Shown: positions 57,601-64,000 of the stretch, piece after piece | Layout: each line of letters opens with the position of its first letter | How positions within the stretch are numbered: the stretch's first letter is position 1 | From: JAGNXB01 sp942490895 | GTDB lineage: Bacteria > Bacteroidota > Bacteroidia > Chitinophagales > Saprospiraceae | DNA length: 64,000 bases | Direction of reading: 5' to 3' | Assembly (NCBI GenBank): GCA_942490895.1 | Contig: CALNZC010000066.1 | Coordinates: 1-64,000 of the forward strand | Made by a program: the position numbers and the translations under genes | Notes under the pieces: model-generated | What the model saw: the letters and a program-made list of their open reading frames with translations, nothing else | The model's database searches: none | What the model was told of the DNA's origin: nothing

Positions 57601-58614
57601 CTCACGACACCTTACCGGATCATTGCGGCTGATGAAAATGGCAACAATCAGATCAACGGTATCGATATTGCTCAGTTCAACTTTACCATTCTGAATAACA
57701 AGGATACGTTCCCGAATGTGAACTCATGGGTATTTGTTGATTCAACATTCATCTTCCCGATGCCAACGGAACCATGGGCAACTGGATGGGATGACGAAAT
57801 CACATATCCGGTCATCTCAGGTAACAAACCCAATACGACGTTCATTGCTGTGAAGATGGGTGATGTGAATGGAGACGTGGATGTCACCAAGCTCACTGAT
57901 CCAAATTCTGGTGAAACACGTGGCAGTGATGATTTGATCCTGACCATACAGGATCAGGACCTCACGGCCGGTGCGCAGATTGCAGTACCCGTCTCCTCTG
58001 AGAACTTCCGTCAGATCCTCGCCTATCAGTTTGCATGGGGCTTTGATCCAACCGTACTGGAATTCACTGGCGCAACCGGACAGGCATTGTCTGGATTGTC
58101 TGGTGGAAACTTTGGAACACAAGGATTGAAGAGTGGCTTGCTCACACATCTCTGGGCCTCAAACACGGCCCTGGATGTCACATCAGAGACGCCATTGTTC
58201 ACCATGTATTTCAATGTACTGAAAGATGGTTTTCAGTTGGAAGATGTCCTGAACCTGACGAACAGTTACATGGGCGAAATCGCCTACACCAGCCCGAATG
58301 TGCCAAACGGAATCGCCTTGCAAGTCAAGCCGATAACCGATACTCCTGTCACAGGATTTGCACTATTGGGCAACCGTCCAAACCCATTCAGTGATCAGAC
58401 ATTGATCACATTCACCTTACCCGAGAATGCTGAAGTCAAACTGACTGTTTTGGATATTACGGGTAAGCCAGTAGTGGTTCGGAAGACTGAAGGTGTAGCT
58501 GGTATGAATGCCATTCCTGTTCACCAATCTGATATCGCTGCTCCTGGTTTGTATCACTATATTCTGGAATCCAATGGATCCAGAGTATTGGGTAAAATGA
58601 TTCATCAGGATTAA
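48679..58614 (+). CDS. Giant secreted HYR-repeat protein with SprB-like, dockerin-like and cohesin-like modules and a type A T9SS signal
   Basis: 3311 residues from the ATG at 48679, where a signal peptide (ending NLLAQ) begins. Residues ~100-2800 are a long array of HYR-type immunoglobulin-like domains, each marked by TDNC, YTATDxxGN and CSFTVTV-like text. A SprB-like repeat lies near 2815-2885, with YLWTPG and SGTYTLMITD. A carboxypeptidase-regulatory-like domain follows (2890-2950), then a dockerin-like pair (TALDFSIIQQHIL; ENGNNQINGIDIAQFNF), a cohesin-like module (3085-3205) and a type A C-terminal sorting domain (NRPNPFSDQT ... GLYHYIL). T9SS exports it across the outer membrane. It probably stays on the cell surface or is released, acting in adhesion or as a scaffold. 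Confidence 0.88.
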   Translation: MRNRFSTLATGILLVLATLIQGNLLAQCNLTIKAPLDNVTINLTGSTVVLDGSALGPYLEAADGSCTGCALEIEDPLAPGTWVSSLTLSCDASTSYSSGAYRVRSNTVPPVLGCESTPVDITVLLIDDADPMIDDASLLTPNCGGSYSLNTSNNYTFSGDAVFPSTPSTGNCASTFRWTHPDFTDNCSWGPNSSLEITFSAGVPAPSALPAPFVTVIGGGIPTAASTLINRDFYSGAAGCTGVTIVTYTLTDESGRQETCSFSVTVTDNEFPTWDDPTGAPFWPSYSAITSATWNISPVNRLTITLDCNAADYTDALGYFSGSASPMPVFTPVPTDNCSVSTASFYNSSSQPTNCTVISYERYRWTATDDCGNLTPDVPTYPNLFKLDLIVEDNYSPSFDPADGAIVPVIPVVPSGPDDAKTYTAGTLSLNVSDYDPGLCSIDLIGSTLLEVTATDCQGLNYAWEILTSLDGTGFPTGLAGTTGSDNNADLVYPVGTHVIAYSATESCAPGSPKTGNYIFTLEIVDDVAPTLTDCPVDVTLSNVLDNCFQNTIWNEANVSDNCPGTVNLMVSGQDPEGNALNILTFQGTGCTDQIGFDGDFIPANWTIVGAGVDFTGAPGLLEMNASTADVTIPSPKNGIYSFSWAYTPVGFASSDDFGYTINGTFYPLIIGAIGAFGVQTGFAIFSANAGDVIGFRLLEDGPAPNDPSVDITNFNFDCGSSNNVSFASFPVGVSTVTYKATDLAGNMSTCSFNVTVNDTQDPEITCGGDLFLPTICVDAMIPDYTGNIAVINENCPDYTVTQLPLAGTTIGTILAPMMPVDGSTFDVTLEITDKGGNKDQCVFTVTLQDNGAPVPDVMPLPAINTTTTLFTDCSSFMLCAPTATDCNGNVIYGTASIAGATLEPNGCGVGMPGYLINAAGNYAVNWIYDDGNGNFAQQSQQVDLLDDTTQPTLNCPPDITVDTDPGVCTTTGILGLQMTPIIPTVAPYLAVVDQPADGEMIDNCGITQIGWSADTGAAANTDNAGAGPYQKGLNIVTYTASDAAGNIGTCSFNIAVEDHEDPSFTCVGNTSLVTGSSGDDVANDCAYTLGGTDTSLDPTMVTDNCPGPYTISRQVASLTLGASFSAGADPASLKGSTFNLPPTGPSANFLIIWTVTDASLNSTTCSYQINVSDGEKPTITCALSPIIKTTSQDGLGNYDCAYTVAGSEFDPTAYSDNCFASPPVNDYNSLSTLDAEDFPKGTTIVEWTVTDAAMNSATCVISITVNDDEAPIYSYCPTSVVLPNIAGDCNNDVAWQRPNENDWDDNCDPSNLLTITESISDPGVQASINNNYLYDQTVSSNPQTSFPVGTTTIVYTATDQANNSATCSFTVTIQDIEAPSVICPADQILGITCGQGTVQNYIPSVTLVSDNCSDYTITQNPVAGTALSAIPGLTPADGEVFDVTITVTDNKPLGLSTSCTFTVTLDEVSVPVPTINGPNLAAAFSECNDITIAAPTAMECGSTIYGIPSQGTLVNVFPPVYQFGIGNYFITWTYVGANGSVQQSQQITVLEDLMPPNAQCKPVNVNLSSMNPGSVTVNATAFNNGSTDNCTIVGYSYSVNGDPYSASKMFGCANEGSNNITLEVLDFNGNKGYCNTTLTINDITPPTIIGGCPSNLSFNTSNNGGYDCEGLATIPVPNVTDNCAIQTYVLNLNGPSGSTSLNALNNPTLIINLLKGLTTATYAVTDEHGLQSTCVFNITVVDDEFPVITCAASGSRNTSADGTGDCEYTINGAEFDPISFNDNCPGATVSNSMNGGASLTGEVLTTGVYPVTWTVTDAVGHKTTCTIEITIVDDEAPIINQCQSDKMQNVTAGTCNALVTWAPTYGVGTGHVMDNCEINTITQSISDPNVIPVYPYNQNGPYAPFQINQALFPIGITTISYTVTDINGNSSVCSFEIEVIDNIAPTVTCPPNQIMNTICADGTVQDYLGLIQNVSDNCSGNLIYTQSPAEGTPLSSVPGLTPADGESFTVTITVQDPKPLGLSGNCTFSVTLDDVNLPVPDEAQLLKDSTDCNVLVLSPPTANDCGTVLNGIPDKGNQISFNPPLYEFTKGLYTVIWTYVGTNGSVQQTQQIIVENDLVPPVMDCDDLTINLDASGNASITPAQIDGGTKDNCGIANLALSKSTFTCSDVGPNTVILTATDIHGNSNTCSAIVTVKDVTIPTFNISNSTVTVNCQSVPGVGNVLASDACGILSNILTETTSKGLNANNCNYYTYTITRRWTATDVNNNVATVQQVINVVDNNAPAWTTAMPDTIYGVTNQFDCKGQIFLIVDAFKVTDNCAAFSNLTISYTGTNGFSGSTNASGQYPIGKTTLTFTATDPCGNHAFKDVVIIIEDKTPPTAVCVNSITLPLNPQGNLIIPPFIVDNGSYDNCLTPFSTNEVSLAVMPDTFNCDDAGKTFTITLTVTDLAGNTASCPATLTVIDNTIPTLISCAPDVTVDCQDAIDPLVLGFPMVSDACGTSFDFTDTKVSVGGAICYNIIRNWSIVDGSGNNLNCTQTISVTDNQAPIFTSVFPADITIACGLTIPTPPIVAASDNCGTPVSVAITENSTQTNNNTCTDYAYIVTRTWTATDACGNATFHTQTITVVDIQAPVIFGLPDSLTLFTNDFNADSCTVPVTLQAQFIDCQDPGDITIVNNSPVGSGGISASGKYSADQLYTITFTATDLCGNSSQKVVKVRVIDNSIPNAYCIAQVNVTLNSDGLAVITPVQIDDQSKDNCTAYPNLDFELSKDSFDCKNLGANIVEMTVTDEQGNSNTCSASINVSADPALTINTTVTVTPETFMNANDGAINVAVSGGSGSFTYLWTPGNANTPSISNLASGTYTLMITDNNTGCMKTLNVFVQIAGVPFDTISGRIITPGPLHKPVARVYVNMTGSQSGTYYTGLDGYYEFIVPSGSTVTIRPYKDTLPANGVTALDFSIIQQHILAPPNLKPLTTPYRIIAADENGNNQINGIDIAQFNFTILNNKDTFPNVNSWVFVDSTFIFPMPTEPWATGWDDEITYPVISGNKPNTTFIAVKMGDVNGDVDVTKLTDPNSGETRGSDDLILTIQDQDLTAGAQIAVPVSSENFRQILAYQFAWGFDPTVLEFTGATGQALSGLSGGNFGTQGLKSGLLTHLWASNTALDVTSETPLFTMYFNVLKDGFQLEDVLNLTNSYMGEIAYTSPNVPNGIALQVKPITDTPVTGFALLGNRPNPFSDQTLITFTLPENAEVKLTVLDITGKPVVVRKTEGVAGMNAIPVHQSDIAAPGLYHYILESNGSRVLGKMIHQD
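50962..51522 (+). repeat. HYR super-repeat core, copy 1
   Basis: About 187 codons reading from DPEITCGGDLFLPTIC to QQSQQVDLLDD. Copies 2 and 3 share the order: ITCGxG start, a DNC block, TPxDGxxFDVTI, a Cys pair, and a NWIYDDGNG/TWTYVGxNGS QQSQQ end. It is spaced 616 codons from copy 2. Confidence 0.6.
52810..53340 (+). repeat. HYR super-repeat core, copy 2
   Basis: Runs from EAPSVICPADQILGITCG to QQSQQITVLEDL; close in text to copy 3 (PLGLS, TPADGE, TYVGxNGSVQQ). It starts 567 codons before copy 3. Confidence 0.65.
54511..55035 (+). repeat. HYR super-repeat core, copy 3
   Basis: Runs from APTVTCPPNQIMNTICADG to QQTQQIIVENDL. Together with copy 2 and the HYR block between them, it shows duplication of a ~570-codon unit. 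Confidence 0.65.
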
Positions 58615-58621
58615 TTGAGAC

Positions 58622-58650
58622 CCCCTGGGGAGTAAACTACTCCCCAGGGG
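58622..58650 (+). terminator. Strong hairpin after the giant HYR gene
   Basis: CCCCTGGGGAGTA (58622-58634), loop AAC, and TACTCCCCAGGGG (58638-58650) form a perfect 13-bp stem. It begins 7 bases after the stop codon and is followed by an A/T-rich stretch, not a pure T run. It should end or attenuate transcription before the next giant gene. Confidence 0.7.
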
Positions 58651-58722
58651 ATTTCTATTCCCTCAGTCATATTGAACTGAAGGGACTTTGTATTTTAGCC
58701 TGTTGCATGTTAATTCCTACTC

Positions 58723-61700
58723 ATGGATAAGTACTTGAAAGACTTAAGGAAAGTAACCTGGTTGATGTTGATCTTCGGCCTGGGAAGCGTTTCTTTATTC
58801 AGCCAAAATGAACTCACACTTTTTGTTGAGGACATTCAAGCCGAATGTGGAGATGTCATTGTCGTTCCCATAAAAGTGTCTGATTTCACGCAAGTCGTTG
58901 CGTTGGACTTCAGTATGACATGGGATGCCAATACGCTTGATTTCTCAGGCCCTCCTATCGGCAATCTGAATCCGACCTTAGGTCTAAGTCCATTCAATTT
59001 TGGGCCCTACCAGCCGCAACTGGATAATGATACACTGACCTTCCAATGGTTCAATGCCAATGCCATTACGTTACCGGACAGCGCTGTTTTATTCACGCTG
59101 ACATTTACGGTAAAAGGTGATGGTGGGATATTGGGGGCTCTCGATTTTGCTGATCAGTACACATCCATAGCCTGTGGAAAGCTGATAAACGGATCCATTG
59201 TAGAAGTTGATGTAGACACTCTAAATGCAGATATCTTTATCTCAGATACGGCATCACCGACGCTCATCTGTCCATCAGATACGTCTGTCCTGACTAATCC
59301 GGGGGTACCCCAGATCATCGTCGGAAATATTGATCCCAATGCGAATGACAACTGTGCTGTAGACACGCTGGCTTATACATTGAGTGGCGCTACAAATCTC
59401 ACCGGTTTGGGTTCAGCCAGTGGGTTGAATTTCAATGCCGGAATCACCACAGTCACCTACGAAGCGATTGATTTCGCTGGCAATGCAGTCAACTGTTCGT
59501 TCACCGTTGAAGTCATGGACACCATTTTGAGGTTGTTTGCCATCGCTGGCGTTGCCGCTTGTGATGACACTGCCTTTACGGTGAATGTGACTGCACAGAA
59601 TTTCAATAACCTGGCCAGCCTGCAGTTCGGCATGTACTGGAATCCAGCACAGATCCAATTTCTCAATCTAAGCAACTTCCACCCTCTTCTCAGCCTTAAT
59701 CCCGGCAATTTCGGGCCTAGTGGTGGAATTGTTGACACACTTACTTTTGGTTGGTTCAATCCCGGTGGTGTGACCATCCCGGATGATTCAACCCTCTTTT
59801 CACTGACCTTCAATATTCTGAGCAATCCAGGATCCAGTGCGCTGATCCAATTTGCGAATATGCCTTCGGTCCCTATTCAGGCCGCCATTGCAGTCCCACC
59901 TCCAGGCTTCCCGATTGTGATCGGAGTGGAAACCTTTTTGGGTACGATTACCGTCGTGGATACCGTTGCACCAGCCGTTACATGTCCCGACGATATTACT
60001 GTTACCATTCCTCAAACAACCGCTCCTGCTCAAATCAACGCAATTGATCCTATAGCAAATGACAATTGCGGCATTACCGATACCACCTGGATCCTGACGG
60101 GCTCGACCATTAATGGCGGTTCCGGATCTGCTAGTGGAAACTTCTTCAACCTGGGGACGACCAATGTTCAATACATTGTGACTGACCAGGGAAACAATAA
60201 AGACACCTGTCAATTCACAGTCACCGTACTGGAAGACACGCTACAGATCATTGTAGACGCCCCTGATGTCTATTGTACCGACACAACCGTCCTTGTCTGC
60301 ATTCGGACTACTGGATTTAACGATCTGGCCAGTCTGCAATTCGCATTGGGCTGGGATGGCAGTGTCCTTGCTTTTGATACCATCATCAACACACACCCGG
60401 ACCTGTTCCTGAGTGGCAGTAATTTTGGACCAACCATTCTCAACGATACATTGACCTTCACCTGGTTCAACCCAACCGGTGTCAGCGTTGCAGATAATGA
60501 CGCATTATTCTGTATTCGCTTCGATATTATCGGTGGTTTGAATGCAGAGTCGGATCTGGTCATTTTAAACTACCCATCCCTTCCTATCCAGGCGTCAGTG
60601 GTCCAACCTCCACCTCAATTTCCGGTGGTGATTCCTGTTGACACGATCAATGGTAAAGTAGAGATCGTAGATGATATTCCACCAGTCATCTTTAATTGCC
60701 CGACAGATGTGACCGTGGATACCCAACCCGACCTTTGTTCTGCTGAGGTCACCTGGACCGATCCTGAGGCATTAGATGATTGTGACACCGATGTATTGGT
60801 GGTTTGTGATTTTACTTCTGGCTCGAGTTTCCTGGGTGGTGTAACGACTGTAACCTGTGTCGCCTATGATGATGCAGGACTAACAGATTCGTGTTCATTT
60901 ACGATCACTGTGGTTGATGTGGAAGCGCCTGTCATCACATGCCCAAGCGATCTGATTGTTGAATCAGATCCGGATACCTGTGGAACTATGGTGACCTGGA
61001 ACCAGCCATTCGCTATTGACAATTGTGATCTGGTTGTTCCTGTAACCGGACCAACTTCACCCGCCTTTTTCACAACAGGGGAACATCCACAGACCTACTT
61101 TGCGATAGATAATGCCGGCAATGCGGATACATGCACCTTCTCTATTTTCGTGATCGACCTGATTGCACCCGTCTTCACAGATTGCCCCGGTGATTTGACT
61201 GTAGATGCGACCACAGATTCCTGTACGGCAATTTTGGAACTCACCGTTCCTGATGTGACAGATAACTGTGGTGTGATTGCAGATCTTTCCTTCCGCATTG
61301 GTGACTCCCCTATTTTTATTCCGGCAACAGATAATACAATCGAGCTGACTGAGGGCACGACCAAAATCACCTGGTACGCTTTTGACGACTTTGCGAACGT
61401 CGATTCTTGTGTTTACAATATCACGGTCGATGGTGGTGGTGATATCGTCATCTTCTGCTCGACAAGTCTTGAACTCTTTTCAGCAGCCGACAGTTGTGGC
61501 GCGACCGCATTCTGGGATGCCCCAAGTTTCACAGGAGGATGTGGCAATACTGCTGACTGGGTACTCGTCTCGGATACGACTTCAGGAAGCTTCTTCTCTG
61601 TTGGTGTCCATATCGTCTCTGTTTACCTCATTGATCCATCGGGACCTGATACACTCGGCAGTTGTTCTTTCGATATCACTGTATTGGATGTAACACCTCC

Positions 61701-63291
61701 AGTATTTGATTGTCCTGGCAATATCAATCTGGTTTCAGACCCTGACAGTTGTGGTATTTCCTTCTTCTGGGATGCGCCTTTGGCGACTGACAATTGTAGT
61801 GACACTATCATCTATACGGTCGATGGCCCAGACCCTGGTTTCTTCCCTAATGGTGTTTATACCATTACTTACACCGCCGAAGATGAGGCTGGAAATATCA
61901 GTACATGCGAGATAATTCTTTCCGTTTGTGATTCTGTTCCGCCTACAGTAACCAATTGTCCGTCGGATACACTCATCTTACTCCCGGCAGATGTAGCAAT
62001 ATGTGCTGCATTTGTCGACTGGGAGGATCCCGTATTTGCAGATAATTGCACAACGGATGTCACCGTAATCCAAGTCGGTCAGCCAGGGAATTTCCCGACA
62101 GGAAATCATACGATCACCTATACTGGAATCGATGATTGTGGCAACAGTACGGTCTGTGCGTTTACGATTACAATCCTGGATCAATTTGCACCTGAGGCCG
62201 ATTGCCCGGCAGATGTGACCGTCAGTGCGAATGATGGTGTCATCTCCGATGATGACTATTTTGTAGACAGTCTGACCCTCAATGCATGTAAAGAAGTACA
62301 AGTGTACTATCGGGATATCGGTGGCAAAGATAATTGCAGCGGTGTCTTCAGTACACTGATCAGTCCTGCGGGTGCAACCAGTGGTTCTGTCTTCCCTGCC
62401 GGCACCTATACTTTGGTCTTCGCCATCAGCGATGCTTCTGGCAATGTAGATACGTGCGAAGTTGACCTGACTGTTCTGCCTTATCTCGTAGAAGTCACCG
62501 CAACCAAAGAAGTCCTTTGCGAAGGTGATTCCCTGTTCTTGTTTGCCGAAACCATTGCCAATGCGGCTTATTCATGGACAGGCCCAAACGGGTTCTCTTC
62601 CTCCATACAGAATCCGTCAATTCCTCTGGTGACAGCAGATAATGAAGGTACTTATGCTGTATCCGTGACGATTGATTCCTGTACAAATACACTGTTTGGC
62701 AGTATCGACATCTTCGTCCTCGATCTTCCAGTGATCAACTCGGATTCCTTCTTCATCTACAATGACGAGGTGATCAATGATGGTCTTTTGATCGGGAATG
62801 ACATCATTAATTTTGGCGCGAACGCGAATATCACCTTCCTGTCCCAACCGGCATTTGGTACGGTGACCAACAATTTTGATGGTACTTTCGATTACACACC
62901 TCCCGCAGGCTTTGTCGGAACTGTAGAGTTCATCTACGAAGTATGTTATGAAGAATGTCCAGATTATTGCGATCAGGCCGTGGTCAAGATTACGGTTGAT
63001 GAGCGGGATGATTCCTGCAAACCCAACAACCTGATCTCTCCGAACAATGACGCCCGAAACGATGTCGTCGTAATCGATTGCATCAAGAACGGGAAGTACC
63101 CGAATAACGGATTAAAGATTTACAATCAGTGGGGTGATCTGGTTTACCAGGCTGCGCCATACAATAATAACTGGGCTGGAAATTACCTCGGTAATCCTTC
63201 ACAGCCCCTTCCAGATGGCACATACTATTATGTGTTCACCCGGGGTGACAGCACTGATGCGGTCACTGGATTTATTACCATACTTCGATAA
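58723..63291 (+). CDS. Secreted protein with three cohesin-like modules, HYR repeats and a type B T9SS signal
   Basis: 1522 residues. A signal peptide ends near SLFSQ. Three cohesin-like modules (about residues 29-170, 269-410 and 507-650; each with ALDFSMTW/SLQFxLGW and DTLTFxWFN) alternate with HYR domains. HYR domains continue to ~1270, then an Ig/PKD-like domain (YSWTGPNGFSSS) and a Big-type domain (GTVTNNFDGTFDYTPPAGF). The last ~85 residues are a gliding-motility-type (type B) sorting domain: LISPNNDARNDV, LKIYNQWGDLVYQ, LPDGTYYYVF. Type B cargo commonly depends on a PorP/SprF partner, and the next gene encodes one, starting within this stop codon (TAATG). Confidence 0.88.
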   Translation: MDKYLKDLRKVTWLMLIFGLGSVSLFSQNELTLFVEDIQAECGDVIVVPIKVSDFTQVVALDFSMTWDANTLDFSGPPIGNLNPTLGLSPFNFGPYQPQLDNDTLTFQWFNANAITLPDSAVLFTLTFTVKGDGGILGALDFADQYTSIACGKLINGSIVEVDVDTLNADIFISDTASPTLICPSDTSVLTNPGVPQIIVGNIDPNANDNCAVDTLAYTLSGATNLTGLGSASGLNFNAGITTVTYEAIDFAGNAVNCSFTVEVMDTILRLFAIAGVAACDDTAFTVNVTAQNFNNLASLQFGMYWNPAQIQFLNLSNFHPLLSLNPGNFGPSGGIVDTLTFGWFNPGGVTIPDDSTLFSLTFNILSNPGSSALIQFANMPSVPIQAAIAVPPPGFPIVIGVETFLGTITVVDTVAPAVTCPDDITVTIPQTTAPAQINAIDPIANDNCGITDTTWILTGSTINGGSGSASGNFFNLGTTNVQYIVTDQGNNKDTCQFTVTVLEDTLQIIVDAPDVYCTDTTVLVCIRTTGFNDLASLQFALGWDGSVLAFDTIINTHPDLFLSGSNFGPTILNDTLTFTWFNPTGVSVADNDALFCIRFDIIGGLNAESDLVILNYPSLPIQASVVQPPPQFPVVIPVDTINGKVEIVDDIPPVIFNCPTDVTVDTQPDLCSAEVTWTDPEALDDCDTDVLVVCDFTSGSSFLGGVTTVTCVAYDDAGLTDSCSFTITVVDVEAPVITCPSDLIVESDPDTCGTMVTWNQPFAIDNCDLVVPVTGPTSPAFFTTGEHPQTYFAIDNAGNADTCTFSIFVIDLIAPVFTDCPGDLTVDATTDSCTAILELTVPDVTDNCGVIADLSFRIGDSPIFIPATDNTIELTEGTTKITWYAFDDFANVDSCVYNITVDGGGDIVIFCSTSLELFSAADSCGATAFWDAPSFTGGCGNTADWVLVSDTTSGSFFSVGVHIVSVYLIDPSGPDTLGSCSFDITVLDVTPPVFDCPGNINLVSDPDSCGISFFWDAPLATDNCSDTIIYTVDGPDPGFFPNGVYTITYTAEDEAGNISTCEIILSVCDSVPPTVTNCPSDTLILLPADVAICAAFVDWEDPVFADNCTTDVTVIQVGQPGNFPTGNHTITYTGIDDCGNSTVCAFTITILDQFAPEADCPADVTVSANDGVISDDDYFVDSLTLNACKEVQVYYRDIGGKDNCSGVFSTLISPAGATSGSVFPAGTYTLVFAISDASGNVDTCEVDLTVLPYLVEVTATKEVLCEGDSLFLFAETIANAAYSWTGPNGFSSSIQNPSIPLVTADNEGTYAVSVTIDSCTNTLFGSIDIFVLDLPVINSDSFFIYNDEVINDGLLIGNDIINFGANANITFLSQPAFGTVTNNFDGTFDYTPPAGFVGTVEFIYEVCYEECPDYCDQAVVKITVDERDDSCKPNNLISPNNDARNDVVVIDCIKNGKYPNNGLKIYNQWGDLVYQAAPYNNNWAGNYLGNPSQPLPDGTYYYVFTRGDSTDAVTGFITILR
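58807..60681 (+). repeat. Three tandem cohesin-plus-HYR units
   Basis: Cohesin-like copies begin near 58807, 59527 and 60241, with spacing 720 and 714 bases (about 239 codons). The first two are each followed by one HYR domain; the third leads into the longer HYR array. The modules share the W-residue pairs and the closing IQASVxxPPPxFPVVI text in copies 2 and 3. Confidence 0.65.
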
Positions 63292-64000
63292 TGCAGAGGA
63301 TTATGAAGATAAAGAACCTGCTCTTGATCGTGTTGCTTGGCCTTGGTGTCAGCACACTCCATGCCCAACAGGAAAGTCATTATACACAATTCATGTATAA
63401 TAAGCTTTACCTGAACCCTGCTTTTGCAGGAGCTGAAGGATTCGGAAGCTTTGTGGGTATCTATCGCAACCAATGGATGGGATTTGAAGGTGCGCCTGTG
63501 TCACAACTGGTCAGCTTCAATACGCCCTTCTTCGGTCAACGTGTCGGATTCGGCGTGGTGCTGAATCATGACAACATTGGCATTATGAATAAGTGGAATG
63601 GTGCCTTGAGTTATTCCTACGACTTGCTCAACAAGCCCGATGCCATGCTCCGAATCGGCTTTCAGGGAAGCGCAAAGTACTTTCAGATGGACTTTGCGGA
63701 TCCGAACCTGATCATTTCTGATCCAGCGGACCCGTCCATTCAGTATAATATGATGACCAGTGATGTTTACTGGAACGTAGGTGCTGGACTCTATCTGTCG
63801 GTCAAAAACTTCTTCTTTGGTGTTTCTGCGCCTGGCTTGATTGAAAATGTTATCGGATTCAATCCAAACAACAATGTAGAAACCGCGGCAGAAAGTCGGC
63901 ACTATTACGCTATGACCGGATTTGCACTACCGATTTCCAATGATCTGGTGATGCGTTCCTCCGTACTGGGTAAATATGTCAAAAATGCACCGATTGATGT
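63291..64000 (+). CDS. PorP/SprF family T9SS outer-membrane protein (3' cut by window edge)
   Basis: 236 codons are visible and the frame stays open to the window end. A signal peptide (ends TLHAQ) is followed by the family start ESHYTQFMYNKLYLNPAFAGAEG and aromatic beta-barrel strands (GIYRNQWMGFEGAP, GFGVVLNHDNIGI, LRIGFQGSAKYFQMDF). PorP/SprF proteins assist secretion or anchoring of type B cargo. The ATG at 63291 overlaps the upstream TAA (TAATG), coupling it to the cohesin-HYR protein; ATG 63303 is an alternative start. The usual length is ~300 residues, so about a fifth is missing. Confidence 0.92.
   Translation, partial: MQRIMKIKNLLLIVLLGLGVSTLHAQQESHYTQFMYNKLYLNPAFAGAEGFGSFVGIYRNQWMGFEGAPVSQLVSFNTPFFGQRVGFGVVLNHDNIGIMNKWNGALSYSYDLLNKPDAMLRIGFQGSAKYFQMDFADPNLIISDPADPSIQYNMMTSDVYWNVGAGLYLSVKNFFFGVSAPGLIENVIGFNPNNNVETAAESRHYYAMTGFALPISNDLVMRSSVLGKYVKNAPID

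Noticed and set aside
48679..63291. CRISPR-like or tandem DNA repeats in the giant genes
   Set aside because: The periodicity is at protein-domain level with diverged DNA, not short identical repeats and spacers.

Overview
The window is a piece of Bacteroidota chromosome, probably from the Saprospiria/Saprospiraceae side of the phylum. This rests on several features seen here: type IX secretion (T9SS) sorting domains on very large HYR-repeat surface proteins, a PorP/SprF protein, Bacteroidota-typical families (DUF4296, DUF3822 beside rsmD, DUF1343/NamZ, DUF4369-type thioredoxin proteins), the near absence of Shine-Dalgarno sequences, and many exact matches to the Bacteroidota -7 promoter box (TAnnTTTG) just before genes. 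The first ~930 bases look foreign. They carry the end of an unknown gene and a DnaJ-like gene with a strong Shine-Dalgarno, and they stop abruptly inside both the DnaJ gene and a Bacteroidota helix-hairpin-helix gene. This is either a chimeric assembly join or a recombination junction.

Layout. 1-930: foreign-looking segment. 930-7.6 kb: broken HHH protein, NamZ-type muramidase, DEDDh exonuclease-GIY-YIG nuclease, pyrF, NifU-like and Mrp Fe-S proteins. 7.7-14.2 kb: RibF fused to a family-2 glycosyltransferase, RluA-type pseudouridine synthase, ABC-F ATPase, PhoR/PhoB-like two-component pair. 14.2-20.9 kb: DUF4296 lipoprotein, SixA, SWIM protein, rlmH, rhomboid protease, gdhA, lpdA (frameshifted). 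20.9-24.4 kb: HlyD-like adaptor, C39-peptidase ABC protein with a degenerate ATPase, SCP2-like protein. 24.6-29.5 kb: fmt, MBL hydrolase, small membrane protein, dual-ATPase ABC gene (frameshifted), RNase D. 29.6-37.2 kb: AsmA-like protein, TlpA-like thioredoxin protein, giant coiled-coil protein. 37.3-48.2 kb: pyrB-pyrR, glnS, argS, small secreted protein, rsmD, DUF3822, tsaD, DUF697-SHOCT protein, FAD oxidoreductase, MmcQ/YjbR protein, tRNA-Arg(CCU). 48.7-64 kb: two giant secreted proteins and a PorP/SprF gene that runs off the window.

Most of the window is housekeeping: translation, tRNA and rRNA modification, pyrimidine synthesis, Fe-S and flavin metabolism, envelope upkeep. The accessory highlight is the 48.7-64 kb block. 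A 3311-residue HYR protein carries a dockerin-like segment, a cohesin-like module and a type A T9SS signal. A 1522-residue protein next to it carries three cohesin-like modules and a type B T9SS signal, and is translationally coupled to PorP/SprF. Together they could form a secreted surface assembly.

Quality warning. At least three genes (HHH protein, lpdA, dual-ATPase ABC) contain single-base frameshifts, some in short homopolymers and some in tight clusters. Uncorrected sequencing indels are likely, so pseudogene calls, the RibF-GT2 fusion and the altered RsmD motif should be read with that in mind.
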